64,000 nucleotides of DNA, from assembly GCA_019911805.1 (NCBI GenBank), contig JAIOJV010000048.1, positions 1 through 64,000 of the forward strand, read 5' to 3'. Below the pieces are notes generated by a model. It was given only the letters and a program-made list of their open reading frames with translations. It had not been told where the DNA came from and ran no database searches. This DNA comes from Gammaproteobacteria bacterium (GTDB lineage: Bacteria; Pseudomonadota; Gammaproteobacteria; Thiohalobacterales; Thiohalobacteraceae). Shown here piece after piece: positions 1 to 11,828 of this stretch; the stretch's first letter is position 1, and each line of letters begins with the position of its first letter. Made by a program: the position numbers and the translations under genes.

Positions 1-160
1 CGGCGTGCCGCTCGAGCTGCCGTCCGCATAACGCTGATAGATGTGTGTCTCGTCGTACCGCAGCCCCGCCTGCCCCAGGGCCTCCGCCACCGCGACGCCG
101 GCGAACGGCTGCCCCGGCGGTGCGACGACATAGAGGGCGACGATCTTTTCTTCCGCCGAA

Positions 161-2666
<2,506 letters not shown>

Positions 2667-2695
2667 CGCCCTGGCGGGCTGTCGATGGCGTCCTT

Positions 2696-2866
2696 CGCAA
2701 ACCCAAAACCCAATGCAGCCACGGAAGCACACGGAAGGCACCGAAATAAAACAAACATGTGAAGCCCGGGCTCAGCACCTGACGGGTGAAGAGGGCTGCT
2801 GCGTGATGCGCATGATCTCGTCCGTGTTTTTCCGCGTACTTCCGTGGCAAATACGATTTTCGGGTT
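2696..2866. repeat. Family A inverted-repeat element (copy 1)
   Basis: The left arm at 2718-2736 (gccacggaagcacacggaa) faces a right arm at 2830-2848 that is its reverse complement with two mismatches. The complementarity extends outward through an aacccaaaac / gttttcgggtt pair. The centre contains cagcacctgacgggtgaaga (2773-2792), a core also seen in the copy at 35 kb and, inverted, near 29.4 kb. No open frame is plausible. It fills the gap between ligA and the DUF1631 gene. Confidence 0.85.
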
Positions 2867-2952
2867 AAAGCTGGTGATCCGGCGGCCGATTCCTGTGTCT
2901 CGAAGACACCGTCTGAGTGTCCGATGTGGCCCCCATCGAGCACAGGAATGCC

Positions 2953-5373
2953 ATGAGTACCCAAGGACCCACCCGCAGCACACCGTTGCCCCCGCGTTTC
3001 AAAGACCTGGTACAGGGCTGTCGCCAGATGGCCCGCACCCACCTCGTGCCGCTGTTCGCGTCGGTATTCGACAATGCCGATGTGGCGCTGCTCGAGTTCG
3101 CCTCCAAGGCGGAGAGCAATGCGGCCCAGGCCAGGTTTTTCGCCGCCATGCAGGAGTTCAAACGCAAGCGCGGTGATCTGGAACAGGTTTTTTTCAAAGC
3201 CGTGGATACGGGCTTTCGCGATTTCATCAAGGGTGAGGCGGGTGAAGATGGGGCTGGTACGGCGGTACCCCCGGCACTGGGCGGACTCCGCCTGGTGGAT
3301 AAAGGCGAGGTCGAGGAATCGCTGCCGCTGCAGAACATGACGGCCAAGGCCCAGGCGACCTACAGCGAACCGCTCTATGGCTTGAGTCAGCGGCTGGCGG
3401 TCGTGAACGGCGGTACCCGCCTGCAGGATGAGCAGCTGCCCGGCGGACCGGCGCAGATCGCCCGGGCGGCCCGTGATGCCTTCCGGCTGCTGGATATGGA
3501 TGGCAAGACACGCATGGTCGCCTATGCCGTGTTCGACCGCGCCGTGATGGGTGAGTTGCTGGGCCTGTATGAGGAATACAACCGCCGGTTGGTCAACGCG
3601 GGTATTCTCCGCAACCTCAAATACGAGATCCGCAAGCAGCCTGATCCGCGCCAGGTGAAGTCGGGCCCGGGTGCCGCAGGCACTGATTCGGGCGCCGCAG
3701 GCGCCGGTTCGGATGCCGCAGACGCTGGTTCGGACGCCACCGGCGCCGGCCCGACGGCCCGCGGCTCGTCCGGGCGGGCCGCGGCTGGAGTGCTTGGACA
3801 GACCCTCGGCGAAGAGACCTTCGAGACGATCCGCGAGCTGCTGGCGGTACGCCGCACCGCACGCGGCCGGGAGGCCAGCATTCCGCCACCGACCGAGGCG
3901 GTCGCAGCCAATTCGCGGACGGCCATCCTCGGCACCATCGATTCGATCCAGCAGGCGCACAGCGAGGCAGAGGTCACCCGTCGCTTCAACGCCGAGATCT
4001 TCGAGACGGTCAGTGTCGATCAGGCCTTGCTCGAAAAACTCAAAATCGCACTCGTCGACGAGCGGCAGCGGCTCTACGGCGGCGTCGACCGGCGCCGTGT
4101 CGCCAGTGCCGATGCGGATGTGATCGATCTGGTCGGCATGCTGTTCGATTACATGTTGCAGGATGAGCAGTTGCCCAATGTCGTGAAGGCGTTGCTCAGC
4201 CGCCTGCATACCCCATACCTCAAAGTGGCGATCCTGGATCAGCATCTGTTCACCGACCGACAGCATCCGGCACGACGACTGCTGGATGTCATGGCCGAGG
4301 CCGGCGCACGCTGGGTGAGCGAGGACGACCTGGAGCGTGGCATCTTCCCGTGCATGCGTCATCTGGTCGAGCGCATTCTGGCTGAATTCAAGGATGACCT
4401 CAGCCTGTTCGACGCACTGCAAGATGAGTTCACCACCCATCTGCGGGAGGTCGAACAGAAGGCGGAGATGATCGAAAAGCGTTCGGTCGAGATGGCGGAC
4501 GGTCAGGCCAGGCTGCAGCATGCGCGCGTACGCGCCCAGGAGGAGATCGATGCACGGCTGCGGCACAGCTTGCTGCAACCGGAGGCACAGGATTTCCTGC
4601 GGCAGGTGTGGATGGAAAAACTGACCTTCATCCTGCTGCGGGAAAAATCCGGCGAAGACAGCGCGCCCTGGCGACTGGCACTGACGCTGGCGGACGACAT
4701 TGTGTTCAGCCTCGACCAGCGTGGCGGCGAGGCCGCGCGGGCGGAGCTGCGTGCGGCACTGCCGGCCTTGCGCGCGCGGCTGCGCGAAGGGTTGGAGGCC
4801 TTGCGCGCCTACGGCCGCCGGGACAATGACCGGCTGCTGGCGCAGCTCAGCCAGTGGCAGGACGAGCTGCTCACCCGGGCAGAGGTGTCGGCACAGCCGT
4901 CGCTGGAGCCGGTGCCGCCACCGGTAACGGCGTCGCCAGCGGTAAAGGCGTCGCCAGCGGTAAAGGCGTCACCAGCGGTAAAGGCGTCACCAACGGTGGA
5001 GGTGGTGCCGCCTCCAGTGAAGAAGGTAGCACCGCCCCGTTCACCCGAGCTGGCAGCGATGCTCGAACGGCTCGGCTCGCTGGCGTTCGACACCTGGTTC
5101 GAATTCAAGGAAGCCGGCGGGGTGCGTACCCATCGGTGGAAGCTTGCCTGGCACAGTCAGATTTCATCGAATTATATGTTCGTGGACGCCATGGGGGTGA
5201 AGGCGGCCGAATATCCAAAGATGGAATTGGCGCAACGGCTGTGCGACGGCCAGGCACGTATCCTCATCATGGAACACAAGCCGTTTCTGGATCGGGCCCT
5301 GGAGAGCATCCTGGCATGGCTTGGACGAGACAAGACGCAGTCGGCCTCCTTGACGGCCGCAAGGGGGGAGTGA
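2953..5373 (+). CDS. DUF1631 family protein
   Basis: A large cytoplasmic protein (806 residues) of the DUF1631 family, function not established. I recognise it from overall layout: a long helical body, a low-complexity Ala/Gly/Asp insert at about 238-275, a Val/Lys/Ala/Ser/Pro repeat linker at about 658-685, and a compact C-terminal domain with DTWFEFKEAGG and NYMFVDAMGVKAAE that resembles a PilZ-like barrel. The ATG at 2953 is preferred over an upstream GTG (2917) because AGGA sits 6-7 bp before it. A PilZ gene starts one base after its stop, so the pair probably forms a signalling operon. A c-di-GMP link is inference only. Confidence 0.8.
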   Translation: MSTQGPTRSTPLPPRFKDLVQGCRQMARTHLVPLFASVFDNADVALLEFASKAESNAAQARFFAAMQEFKRKRGDLEQVFFKAVDTGFRDFIKGEAGEDGAGTAVPPALGGLRLVDKGEVEESLPLQNMTAKAQATYSEPLYGLSQRLAVVNGGTRLQDEQLPGGPAQIARAARDAFRLLDMDGKTRMVAYAVFDRAVMGELLGLYEEYNRRLVNAGILRNLKYEIRKQPDPRQVKSGPGAAGTDSGAAGAGSDAADAGSDATGAGPTARGSSGRAAAGVLGQTLGEETFETIRELLAVRRTARGREASIPPPTEAVAANSRTAILGTIDSIQQAHSEAEVTRRFNAEIFETVSVDQALLEKLKIALVDERQRLYGGVDRRRVASADADVIDLVGMLFDYMLQDEQLPNVVKALLSRLHTPYLKVAILDQHLFTDRQHPARRLLDVMAEAGARWVSEDDLERGIFPCMRHLVERILAEFKDDLSLFDALQDEFTTHLREVEQKAEMIEKRSVEMADGQARLQHARVRAQEEIDARLRHSLLQPEAQDFLRQVWMEKLTFILLREKSGEDSAPWRLALTLADDIVFSLDQRGGEAARAELRAALPALRARLREGLEALRAYGRRDNDRLLAQLSQWQDELLTRAEVSAQPSLEPVPPPVTASPAVKASPAVKASPAVKASPTVEVVPPPVKKVAPPRSPELAAMLERLGSLAFDTWFEFKEAGGVRTHRWKLAWHSQISSNYMFVDAMGVKAAEYPKMELAQRLCDGQARILIMEHKPFLDRALESILAWLGRDKTQSASLTAARGE
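4924..4995 (+). repeat. In-frame 18-bp tandem repeat (4 units) in the DUF1631 gene
   Basis: Four consecutive 18-bp units of the form gtaaaggcgtcgccagcg encode VTASPA, VKASPA, VKASPA and VKASPT. Unit length is a multiple of three, so copy-number changes would only lengthen or shorten the Pro/Ala linker before the C-terminal domain. Confidence 0.95.
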
Positions 5374-5374
5374 C

Positions 5375-5707
5375 ATGTCCGAGAAGCGCGGTGCCATACG
5401 CAAAGATGTCGCGGCCGATCTGCCGGTCACCGATGTGAATACCGGACGAGTGGTGGGCGAGTTGGTAAACATCTCCAGCACGGGTTTCATGTTGTTCGCC
5501 GCCACACCTCTGGCGCCGCACTCGATCTTTCAGCTGAGCCTGCAGGTCCCCAGACCCGTCCACGGCATCGATACCTTGTATTTCGGTGCAGAGTGCCTCT
5601 GGTGCGCGCCGGCGGACCGCCCGGAACGCCACTGGATAGGGTTCCAGCTGATTGATATTTCTCAGCAGGAACAGGAGGCACTGGAGTACTTCGTAGAATC
5701 CATCTGA
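5375..5707 (+). CDS. PilZ domain protein
   Basis: A 110-residue single-domain protein. PilZ domains bind cyclic di-GMP through an RxxxR motif and a (D/N)xSxxG motif. Both are present: RGAIR at residues 5-9 and NISSTG near residue 31. The domain fills the whole protein, so it would act as an adaptor. The start codon follows the DUF1631 stop by one base, with a strong GGGGGAG ribosome site inside the end of that gene, indicating translational coupling. The binding partner is unknown, with the upstream DUF1631 protein the natural candidate. Confidence 0.92.
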   Translation: MSEKRGAIRKDVAADLPVTDVNTGRVVGELVNISSTGFMLFAATPLAPHSIFQLSLQVPRPVHGIDTLYFGAECLWCAPADRPERHWIGFQLIDISQQEQEALEYFVESI

Positions 5708-5789
5708 ACTGCGCGGCTTCACGGCGCGATTGGCAGGGGGTGGCGAAATCACTAAACTAGCGCCTCATTTCGGGCCAGTTGGAGTCGCC

Positions 5790-6272
5790 ATGCAAGTTGC
5801 CAAGCACAAGGTCGTGTCCATCGACTACACCCTGACGGATGCACAGGGGGAGGTCATTGACAGTTCCACGGGCGGGGAGCCGCTCGTCTACATCCAGGGC
5901 ATGAACAACATCATTCCGGGCCTGGAGAATGCACTTGCCGGAAAGCAGACGGGCGACAGCCTGAAGGTTACCGTGCCACCGGCCGAGGGCTACGGCGAGC
6001 GCAACGACGCCATGCAGCAGGAAGTCCCGCGGGAGATGTTCGACGCCACCGACACCATCCAGGTCGGCATGCAGTTTCACGCCAGCGATGGTGAACACCA
6101 GCATGTCGTGACCGTGATCGGCGTCACCGATACCCATGTCACCGTCGACGGCAATCATCCGCTGGCGGGCGAGACCTTGAATTTCGACGTCACCGTCGTC
6201 GCGGTCCGCGACGCCACCGCCGAGGAACTCGACCACGGTCATGCGCACGGTCCAGGCGGACATCAGCACTGA
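5790..6272 (+). CDS. slyD: SlyD-like FKBP-type peptidyl-prolyl isomerase
   Basis: A cytoplasmic prolyl isomerase and chaperone of 160 residues. The FKBP fold is visible (VSIDYTLTDAQGEVID, YIQGMNNIIPGLENALAG, VPPAEGYGERN), interrupted by the insert-in-flap domain typical of SlyD (about residues 70-125). The C-terminus ends in a His-rich tail (HGHAHGPGGHQH) like the metal-binding tail of SlyD, which delivers nickel in other bacteria. The ATG at 5790 has GGAG 6 bp upstream. An earlier in-frame start at 5730 has no such site. Convergent with glcF, with 175 bp between. Confidence 0.9.
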   Translation: MQVAKHKVVSIDYTLTDAQGEVIDSSTGGEPLVYIQGMNNIIPGLENALAGKQTGDSLKVTVPPAEGYGERNDAMQQEVPREMFDATDTIQVGMQFHASDGEHQHVVTVIGVTDTHVTVDGNHPLAGETLNFDVTVVAVRDATAEELDHGHAHGPGGHQH

Positions 6273-6447
6273 TGCTGCAGGTGGGTCCGGTGCGGGGGTG
6301 CAGGCGCCCCGCCGCGCTGCCACGATCCACTGAAACCGTCCGGCAGGGCATCCATACCCGGTCCCCGGTCCGATCTCTGAGCGTTGCCCCGCTGGGGCCA
6401 TGACGCGTGGCACGCGCGGCGGGTGTCCCGCGGATGCCGCGTCACGG

Positions 6448-7656
6448 TCACGTATCGAGCAGCTCGATCCAGTGTCTCACCGGTACGCGGGCCGCACCTT
6501 GCAGGTGCAGCTGACAGCCGACGTTCGCGGTGGCGATCAGTTCCGGGCCGGGCCGTTCGAGATGGGCGAGTTTGTCGTCGCGCAGGCGTGTGGACAGGGC
6601 GGGTTGCAACAAGGAATAAGTGCCTGCCGATCCGCAGCACAGGTGACTGTCGCGCACTTCGGTGAGCTCGAAGCCCAGTCTCGTCAGGATACCTTCGACG
6701 GTGCCGGCAAGTCGCTGGCCGTGCTGCAGCGTGCAGGGCGCATGAAACGCGATGCGGCGGGGTTGCCGTTGCTGCAGCAAAGGCAGCAGCTCTTCTGCAC
6801 CGAGCACCTCACCCAGATCGCGCGTCAGCGCGCTGATGCGCGCGGCCTTCCCGGCATAGGGTGCGTCATGGGCCAGCAGCACGCCGTAGTCTTTCACCAT
6901 CACACCGCAACCACTCGCCGTCGTTACGATCGCCTCGATACCGTCTTCGACATACGGCCACCAGGCATCGATGTTGCGGCGTATGAATGCGTGCGCCTCG
7001 GCCGTGGCGCTGAGGTGATGGCTGAGTGCGCCGCAGCAACCGGCCGCCGGCGCGACGACCAGCGAAATGCCCAGCCGGTCCAGCACCCGGGCGGCGGCGG
7101 CATTGGTGTTGGGGGTCGTACTCGCCTGCGCGCAGCCGGCCAGCACCAGCATCCGCCGCGCATGGCGCGGTGGCGGCCACGCCCCCGCGTCCTGCCGCAC
7201 CGGGATCTGGTCCTGTAGTGCCCGTGGCAGGGCGGGGCGTACGGCCTGGCTGATACGCAGCAGCGTACCGAAACGTCCCGCATGCGGGATCAGCGTACGC
7301 AGCAGCCGCCGATAGAGTCGTTCCCGCCAGGGACGCGCGATCCGCTGCTCGGCGACGGCCCGGCCGATATCCACCAGGCGACCGTACCGCACACCCGAGG
7401 GGCAGGTGGTCTCGCAGGCACGGCAGGTCAGGCAGCGATCGAGGTGCAACTGGGTCGCACGGGTGGCGACCTGGCCCTCCAGCATCTGCTTGATGAGATA
7501 GATTCGTCCACGCGGCCCGTCGAGTTCGTCGCCGAGCAGTTGGTAGGTCGGACAGGTCGCCGTACAGAAACCGCAATGTACGCAGCTGCGCAGGATGGCG
7601 TCGGCCTCACGGCCTGCGGGCGTATCCAGTACCTCCGGGGTGAGTGAAGTCTGCAT
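6448..7656 (-). CDS. glcF: Glycolate oxidase iron-sulfur subunit GlcF
   Basis: Electron-transfer subunit of the three-subunit glycolate oxidase that converts glycolate to glyoxylate at the membrane. It has 402 residues, the family length. Two 4Fe-4S motifs sit at the N-terminus: C25-C28-C31-C35 (CVHCGFCTATC) and C75-C78-C81-C85 (CLTCRACETTC). Two CCG-type cysteine-rich domains follow (AGCCGALSHH and LCCGSAGTYS). It starts 3 bp after glcE on the minus strand and is the last gene of the cluster. In an autotroph this enzyme would salvage photorespiration-type glycolate. Confidence 0.95.
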   Translation of the reverse strand: MQTSLTPEVLDTPAGREADAILRSCVHCGFCTATCPTYQLLGDELDGPRGRIYLIKQMLEGQVATRATQLHLDRCLTCRACETTCPSGVRYGRLVDIGRAVAEQRIARPWRERLYRRLLRTLIPHAGRFGTLLRISQAVRPALPRALQDQIPVRQDAGAWPPPRHARRMLVLAGCAQASTTPNTNAAAARVLDRLGISLVVAPAAGCCGALSHHLSATAEAHAFIRRNIDAWWPYVEDGIEAIVTTASGCGVMVKDYGVLLAHDAPYAGKAARISALTRDLGEVLGAEELLPLLQQRQPRRIAFHAPCTLQHGQRLAGTVEGILTRLGFELTEVRDSHLCCGSAGTYSLLQPALSTRLRDDKLAHLERPGPELIATANVGCQLHLQGAARVPVRHWIELLDT

Positions 7657-7659
7657 AGC

Positions 7660-8721
7660 TCAGAGATCCGGATAGAGTTTGCCGCGGTTGAGGATGCGGT
7701 GCGGATCGAAGGCCAGCCGGAGGCGGCGCTGCAGGACGAGCAGCGTCGCCGGTAGCGGCTGGAATACCGCGCCGTCCTGTGCGCCGCGAAAACGCATGGC
7801 ATGACCGCCGCCGGCCGCCGCCGTGGCGAACAGGGTGTCGGCAGGCGCCGTGGTCTTCAGCCAGTGCAGGGCACCGCCCCAGTCGATGAGCTGTCTGCCG
7901 CCGAGGGCCGGGGTACGCGCCGCCACCGGCATCGAGACCCGCCACAGCTCGCCGCTGCCGGTGAAGAAGGGGCTGCGCTGTTCGCGCAGGGTTTCCCAGA
8001 AGCCCGTGCCGGTGGCATCGGTCGCGCCACCGACACGCCGTCGGGCTGCCTCGACGGCGCGCTCGGCGCCGGCCAGACGCACATGCAGACACTCGCCGTC
8101 GTAGCACAGACCCGCCAACGGCAGTGGTTCGCGCTGCCATTCGAGCATACGCCCCCTGGCAACCACAGCATCCAGTTCCAGGGCCAGAAAGGCCTCAGCC
8201 GCCGGGCGGGGCAGCACCTTCAGTGAGACCTCCAGCAGCACGCCGAGCGTGCCGTAGGCGCCGCACATCAGCCGCGATACGTCGTAGCCCGCGACATTCT
8301 TCATGACCTCGCCGCCGAAACGCAGTATCTCACCACGGCCGTTGATGATCTTCGTGCCCAGTACGAAATCGCGCGCCGCGCCGCGGAACGGCCGCGCCGG
8401 TCCCGACAGCCCGCAGGCGATCGTACCGCCGAGCGTCGCTGCCGATCCGAAGTGCGGTGGTTCGAAGCCGAGCATCTGTCCACGCTCCGCCAGTGCCGCT
8501 TCGACCTCGGCGAGTGGTGTGCCGGCGCGCGCGGTGATCACCAGTTCGGTGGGCTCGTACTGGACGATGCCGCGCAGTCCCGAGATATCCAGCAGATCGC
8601 CCTCGATGCGCCGACCGAGAAAGTCCTTGCTGCCGCCCCCGCGGACGATCAGCGGCGCTTTCCGTGCGACAGCGGTACGGATGCTCTCGGCTATCTGCGC
8701 TTCTGTTACATTCATCGACAT
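7660..8721 (-). CDS. glcE: Glycolate oxidase FAD-binding subunit GlcE
   Basis: FAD-binding partner of GlcD and GlcF, 353 residues from this start. The PCMH-type FAD fold shows an RGGGSKDF loop near residue 28, the FGSAATLGGTIACGLSGP segment and a VMKNVAGYDVSRL motif. The C-terminus, AFDPHRILNRGKLYPDL, is shared with GlcD relatives. Several ATGs cluster at the 5' end (8739, 8730, 8721, 8715). I favour 8721 because the two earlier ones lie in or next to a family C repeat arm, but no strong ribosome site decides it. glcF begins 3 bp downstream. Confidence 0.9.
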   Translation of the reverse strand: MSMNVTEAQIAESIRTAVARKAPLIVRGGGSKDFLGRRIEGDLLDISGLRGIVQYEPTELVITARAGTPLAEVEAALAERGQMLGFEPPHFGSAATLGGTIACGLSGPARPFRGAARDFVLGTKIINGRGEILRFGGEVMKNVAGYDVSRLMCGAYGTLGVLLEVSLKVLPRPAAEAFLALELDAVVARGRMLEWQREPLPLAGLCYDGECLHVRLAGAERAVEAARRRVGGATDATGTGFWETLREQRSPFFTGSGELWRVSMPVAARTPALGGRQLIDWGGALHWLKTTAPADTLFATAAAGGGHAMRFRGAQDGAVFQPLPATLLVLQRRLRLAFDPHRILNRGKLYPDL

Positions 8722-8730
8722 GAGAGCCAT

Positions 8731-8818
8731 TAACCACAAAGGACACTAAGGACACAAAGTAGAATCATGGGAAAATAACGTGGAGGTTTCCTTGGTGTCC
8801 TTGGTGTACTTCGTGATG
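8731..8818. repeat. Family C inverted repeat between glcD and glcE
   Basis: The left arm at about 8731-8759 contains accacaaaggacactaagga. The right arm at about 8789-8818 contains tccttggtgtccttggtgta and ends near ttcgtgat. Each arm is three near-repeats of a 9-bp unit of the CCACGAAG/GACACNAAG type. It separates two genes that should be one transcript, so it would form a hairpin in the glc mRNA. Confidence 0.85.
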
Positions 8819-8825
8819 AAAATGT

Positions 8826-10310
8826 TCAAAACCGCTCCAATTCGGGGTGCTTCAGCTGCCCGCGATGCACGTGCATGGCGCCGAATTCGGCGCAGCGGTG
8901 CAGGGTGGGCACGGCCTTGCCGGGGTTGAGCAGACCGTCCGGATCAAAGGCCGCCTTTACCGCGTGGAACTGCTGCAGCTCGGCGGGCTGGAATTGCACG
9001 CACATCTGGCCGATCTTCTCCATGCCGACACCGTGCTCCCCGGTGATGGTGCCACCGACCTCGACACACAGCTCCAGGATCCGGCCGCCGAATTCCTCGG
9101 TACGCTGCAGCTCACCGGGTTGGTTGGCGTCATAGAGGATCAGCGGATGCAGATTGCCGTCACCGGCATGGAAGACATTGGCGACCGCCAGATCGTATTC
9201 ACGCGACAGTTCGCCGATACGCCTGAGCACCTGCGGCAGATGACGGCGCGGGATGGTGCCGTCCATGCAGTAATAATCGGGTGCGATGCGGCCCACTGCG
9301 GGAAAGGCGGCCTTGCGTCCTGCCCAGAAGCGCAGACGCTCGGCCTCGTCGCGCGCCGTGCGCACCTCGGTCGCGCCGGCGGCGAGCAGTAGTTCGCGTA
9401 CCTGCAGGATATGCTGCGACACCTCCTCGTTGGTGCCGTCGATCTCACATAGCAGGATCGCCTCACAGTCGGGATAGCCGGCGTGCACGAAATCCTCCGC
9501 AGCGCGGATGGCGAGGCGGTCCATCATCTCCAGGCCGGCGGGAATGACGCCTGCGCCGATGATGTCGCCGACGGCCTGGCCGGCCTTCTCGATATCGTCG
9601 AAGGCGGCGAGCACAACCTGGGCGCGTTCCGGCAGCGGCAGCAGACGCACCGTGATCTCCGTCAGCACGCCCAGCATACCTTCCGAACCGGTCAGCAGCG
9701 CGAGCAGGTCATAGCCGGCAGAATCCAGGGCCTCGCTGCCGATGCACACCAGTTCGCCCTCCGCAGTGAGCATCTCCAGACGCAGGATATTGTGTACCGT
9801 GAGCCCGTACTTCAGGCAATGCACGCCACCGGAATTCTCTGCGACATTGCCACCGATGGTGCAGGCGATCTGCGAGGATGGGTCCGGCGCGTAGTAGAGC
9901 CCGTACTCTTTGACGGCGTCGGAGATGGCAAGATTACGCACGCCGGGTTGCACCCGGGCGATGCGCTGCTCGGGGTCGATGGAGAGGATCCGGTTGAAGC
10001 GTGCGAGGCTCAGGACCAGTCCATCGGCGTGCGGCAATGCGCCACCGGACAGCCCGGTACCGGCGCCGCGCGCAACGACCGGGATTCTGCGCGCATGGCA
10101 GAGCCTCAGCACCGCCTGCACCTGCCCGATCGTTTCGGGCAATACCACGGCCAGCGGCAGCTCGCGGTAGGCTGACAGCCCGTCGCATTCGTAGGGCCGC
10201 AACGCCTCGTCGCTGGCCAGCACCGCGGTCGCAGGGAGGATCGCGCACAGCGCATCGGCCAGCGTGCGCTGCTGCTGTCTGCGGTCCAGGTTGTCCATGT
10301 TATGCGGCAT
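8826..10310 (-). CDS. glcD: Glycolate oxidase catalytic subunit GlcD
   Basis: FAD-linked 2-hydroxy-acid dehydrogenase subunit that oxidises glycolate, working with GlcE and GlcF. The product has 494 residues from the ATG at 10310; a GTG two codons earlier is also possible. Family features are the FAD-binding PCMH motif ARGAGTGLSGGA, GNVAENSGGVHCLKYG, the TGSEGMLGVLTEI segment, and the C-terminal FAD-oxidase motifs ANVFHAGDGNLHP and TITGEHGVGMEKI. Substrate specificity within the GlcD/lactate dehydrogenase family cannot be fixed from sequence, but adjacent glcE and glcF support glycolate. It sits directly downstream of a sugar-acid kinase gene. Confidence 0.95.
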   Translation of the reverse strand: MPHNMDNLDRRQQQRTLADALCAILPATAVLASDEALRPYECDGLSAYRELPLAVVLPETIGQVQAVLRLCHARRIPVVARGAGTGLSGGALPHADGLVLSLARFNRILSIDPEQRIARVQPGVRNLAISDAVKEYGLYYAPDPSSQIACTIGGNVAENSGGVHCLKYGLTVHNILRLEMLTAEGELVCIGSEALDSAGYDLLALLTGSEGMLGVLTEITVRLLPLPERAQVVLAAFDDIEKAGQAVGDIIGAGVIPAGLEMMDRLAIRAAEDFVHAGYPDCEAILLCEIDGTNEEVSQHILQVRELLLAAGATEVRTARDEAERLRFWAGRKAAFPAVGRIAPDYYCMDGTIPRRHLPQVLRRIGELSREYDLAVANVFHAGDGNLHPLILYDANQPGELQRTEEFGGRILELCVEVGGTITGEHGVGMEKIGQMCVQFQPAELQQFHAVKAAFDPDGLLNPGKAVPTLHRCAEFGAMHVHRGQLKHPELERF

Positions 10311-10340
10311 CGTCACATCAACTTTCAGCAGACTGAAGAT

Positions 10341-10406
10341 TTAACCACGAAGGACACCAAGGACACGACGGAACTGAACGAAATTGCTTTGTGTCCTTCG
10401 TGGTTG
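10341..10406. repeat. Family C inverted repeat between the kinase gene and glcD
   Basis: A compact element. The left arm (about 10341-10370) contains accacgaaggacaccaagga and the right arm (about 10387-10406) reads tttgtgtccttcgtggttga. The arms are nearly back to back, with only about 15 bp between them, so a strong stem-loop is expected. There is no terminator-like T run. Confidence 0.88.
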
Positions 10407-10445
10407 ATCAACAGGAGGTGGTGATCCTGTTGCGGTTCGTTGTGC

Positions 10446-11792
10446 TCACCCCGATTTACGGTGGTCGGCGATCACCGGCCCGGCCAGACGCCGAAACACG
10501 GTCGCGAGTGCATCGTCGTCGCCGACATTGCCAGGAAAGATTACCACCGGCAGATTCGGGTATTGGGGGTGATCGTCCGGACAGCGTACCACCGAGCAGC
10601 CGGCCAGGATCTGGCCCAGTACCCGGGCCGTGCGCAGCGCCAGTCCCTGGGATAATACATCGTTCGAAGTAATGCCGCCCTTGCTGATGAGGAAGCCGAT
10701 ATCGGCCGGGAGGCGATGAATGATCGTCATCAGGAACGCGGACACCACCTCGCCAAAGTCCAGGCGGGTCTGTTCATCGGTGAAGATCATCTCCTTGCGG
10801 CTGGTGAAGATCACCATCGTCAGACGCCGTGCATGTGCGGCCTCGATGCGCTCGAGCACACTGCCGAGCAGTTGCTGGTCCTGGTCGGGCAGGCGCGTGA
10901 CATCGACCTCGATGGGCGCAACGTCGGGTTCCTCCAGCAGGCGCTGCAACTGGCGCGTGGTCTTGCCGACATGCGAGCCGACCACGACCGCGCCGGGCCG
11001 GTCGCTACGCACATAGCGGTGCATGTCTACGGCGGCGACCGGCTGCGGCGGCAGCGCGGCCAGGGCGCTGACGATACCGGCGGCGGCGCGGCAGAGGAAG
11101 CGCTTGCCGCACCTGGCAGCCGCGTTCAGGTCCGTGGCGAAGGCGGTGAGATCGGCATGGGTTTCCGCGTCGACTGCGCAGGCGACATTGCCGGAGAGCG
11201 CCAACAGACGGTCGAGACAGCCAGCACGGATCTCGTCAAGGCCAAAATGCTCGACCTGGTCGGCACGGATACGCCCATGGGTCTTCTCTTCGACATAGTC
11301 CGGCAGAAAGGCGTGTTGGTAGCCGAACACCGAGTCGCGCGCGAACTCGGTCTCGTTAACCGGCACCGGCCGGCCGTCGACGAGCAGGTAGTGCACACCG
11401 TCGCGGGTGATGCGCCCGCCCTCGATGAAGGCGGGGATCAGGAAATGTGCATCGAAAGGACCCAGCTCCTCGGCGATGACGTCCGTCTCGACCGGATAGT
11501 GGCCACGCAGGGTGGAGTCCGAGCGGCTGATGATGATCGGTTCGACAGCGCGTCCGGTCCGTGCGAGTTCGTCCAGTGCGATCCTGAGATTGCGGCAGAC
11601 CTCGCGCGTGATGTCTGCTGCGCGGCGGGCAGCCATGCCACGCGTGTTGGTGAGCACGAAGAACAACGGTGCCGCATCTGTCAGCGCCATGTACAACGTA
11701 TCCACATCCCAGCGCAGCAGCAGCAGACAGCCATGCACCGTCTGCGAGCCGGTCGGATCGTCATCGAGCACCACGAGTCTGGTTGCGGTCAT
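10446..11792 (-). CDS. Four-carbon acid sugar kinase family protein (DUF1537)
   Basis: A 448-residue member of the two-domain DUF1537 kinase family. Characterised members phosphorylate tetronate-type or branched sugar acids using ATP. The N-terminal signature VVLDDDPTGSQTVHG (residues 7-21) and the SRSDSTLRGHYPVE segment are clear. The C-terminal nucleotide-binding part includes the glycine-rich FLISKGGITSNDVL. The start at 11792 is chosen because the N-terminus then matches the family and a GAGG-type site lies upstream; longer readings run into a family B repeat. It sits between a phosphoketolase-like gene and glcD. The exact substrate is unknown. Confidence 0.9.
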   Translation of the reverse strand: MTATRLVVLDDDPTGSQTVHGCLLLLRWDVDTLYMALTDAAPLFFVLTNTRGMAARRAADITREVCRNLRIALDELARTGRAVEPIIISRSDSTLRGHYPVETDVIAEELGPFDAHFLIPAFIEGGRITRDGVHYLLVDGRPVPVNETEFARDSVFGYQHAFLPDYVEEKTHGRIRADQVEHFGLDEIRAGCLDRLLALSGNVACAVDAETHADLTAFATDLNAAARCGKRFLCRAAAGIVSALAALPPQPVAAVDMHRYVRSDRPGAVVVGSHVGKTTRQLQRLLEEPDVAPIEVDVTRLPDQDQQLLGSVLERIEAAHARRLTMVIFTSRKEMIFTDEQTRLDFGEVVSAFLMTIIHRLPADIGFLISKGGITSNDVLSQGLALRTARVLGQILAGCSVVRCPDDHPQYPNLPVVIFPGNVGDDDALATVFRRLAGPVIADHRKSG

Positions 11793-11828
11793 CGGCCTGC
11801 CTCGTTTGATGTTGTAAACCACCAGATC

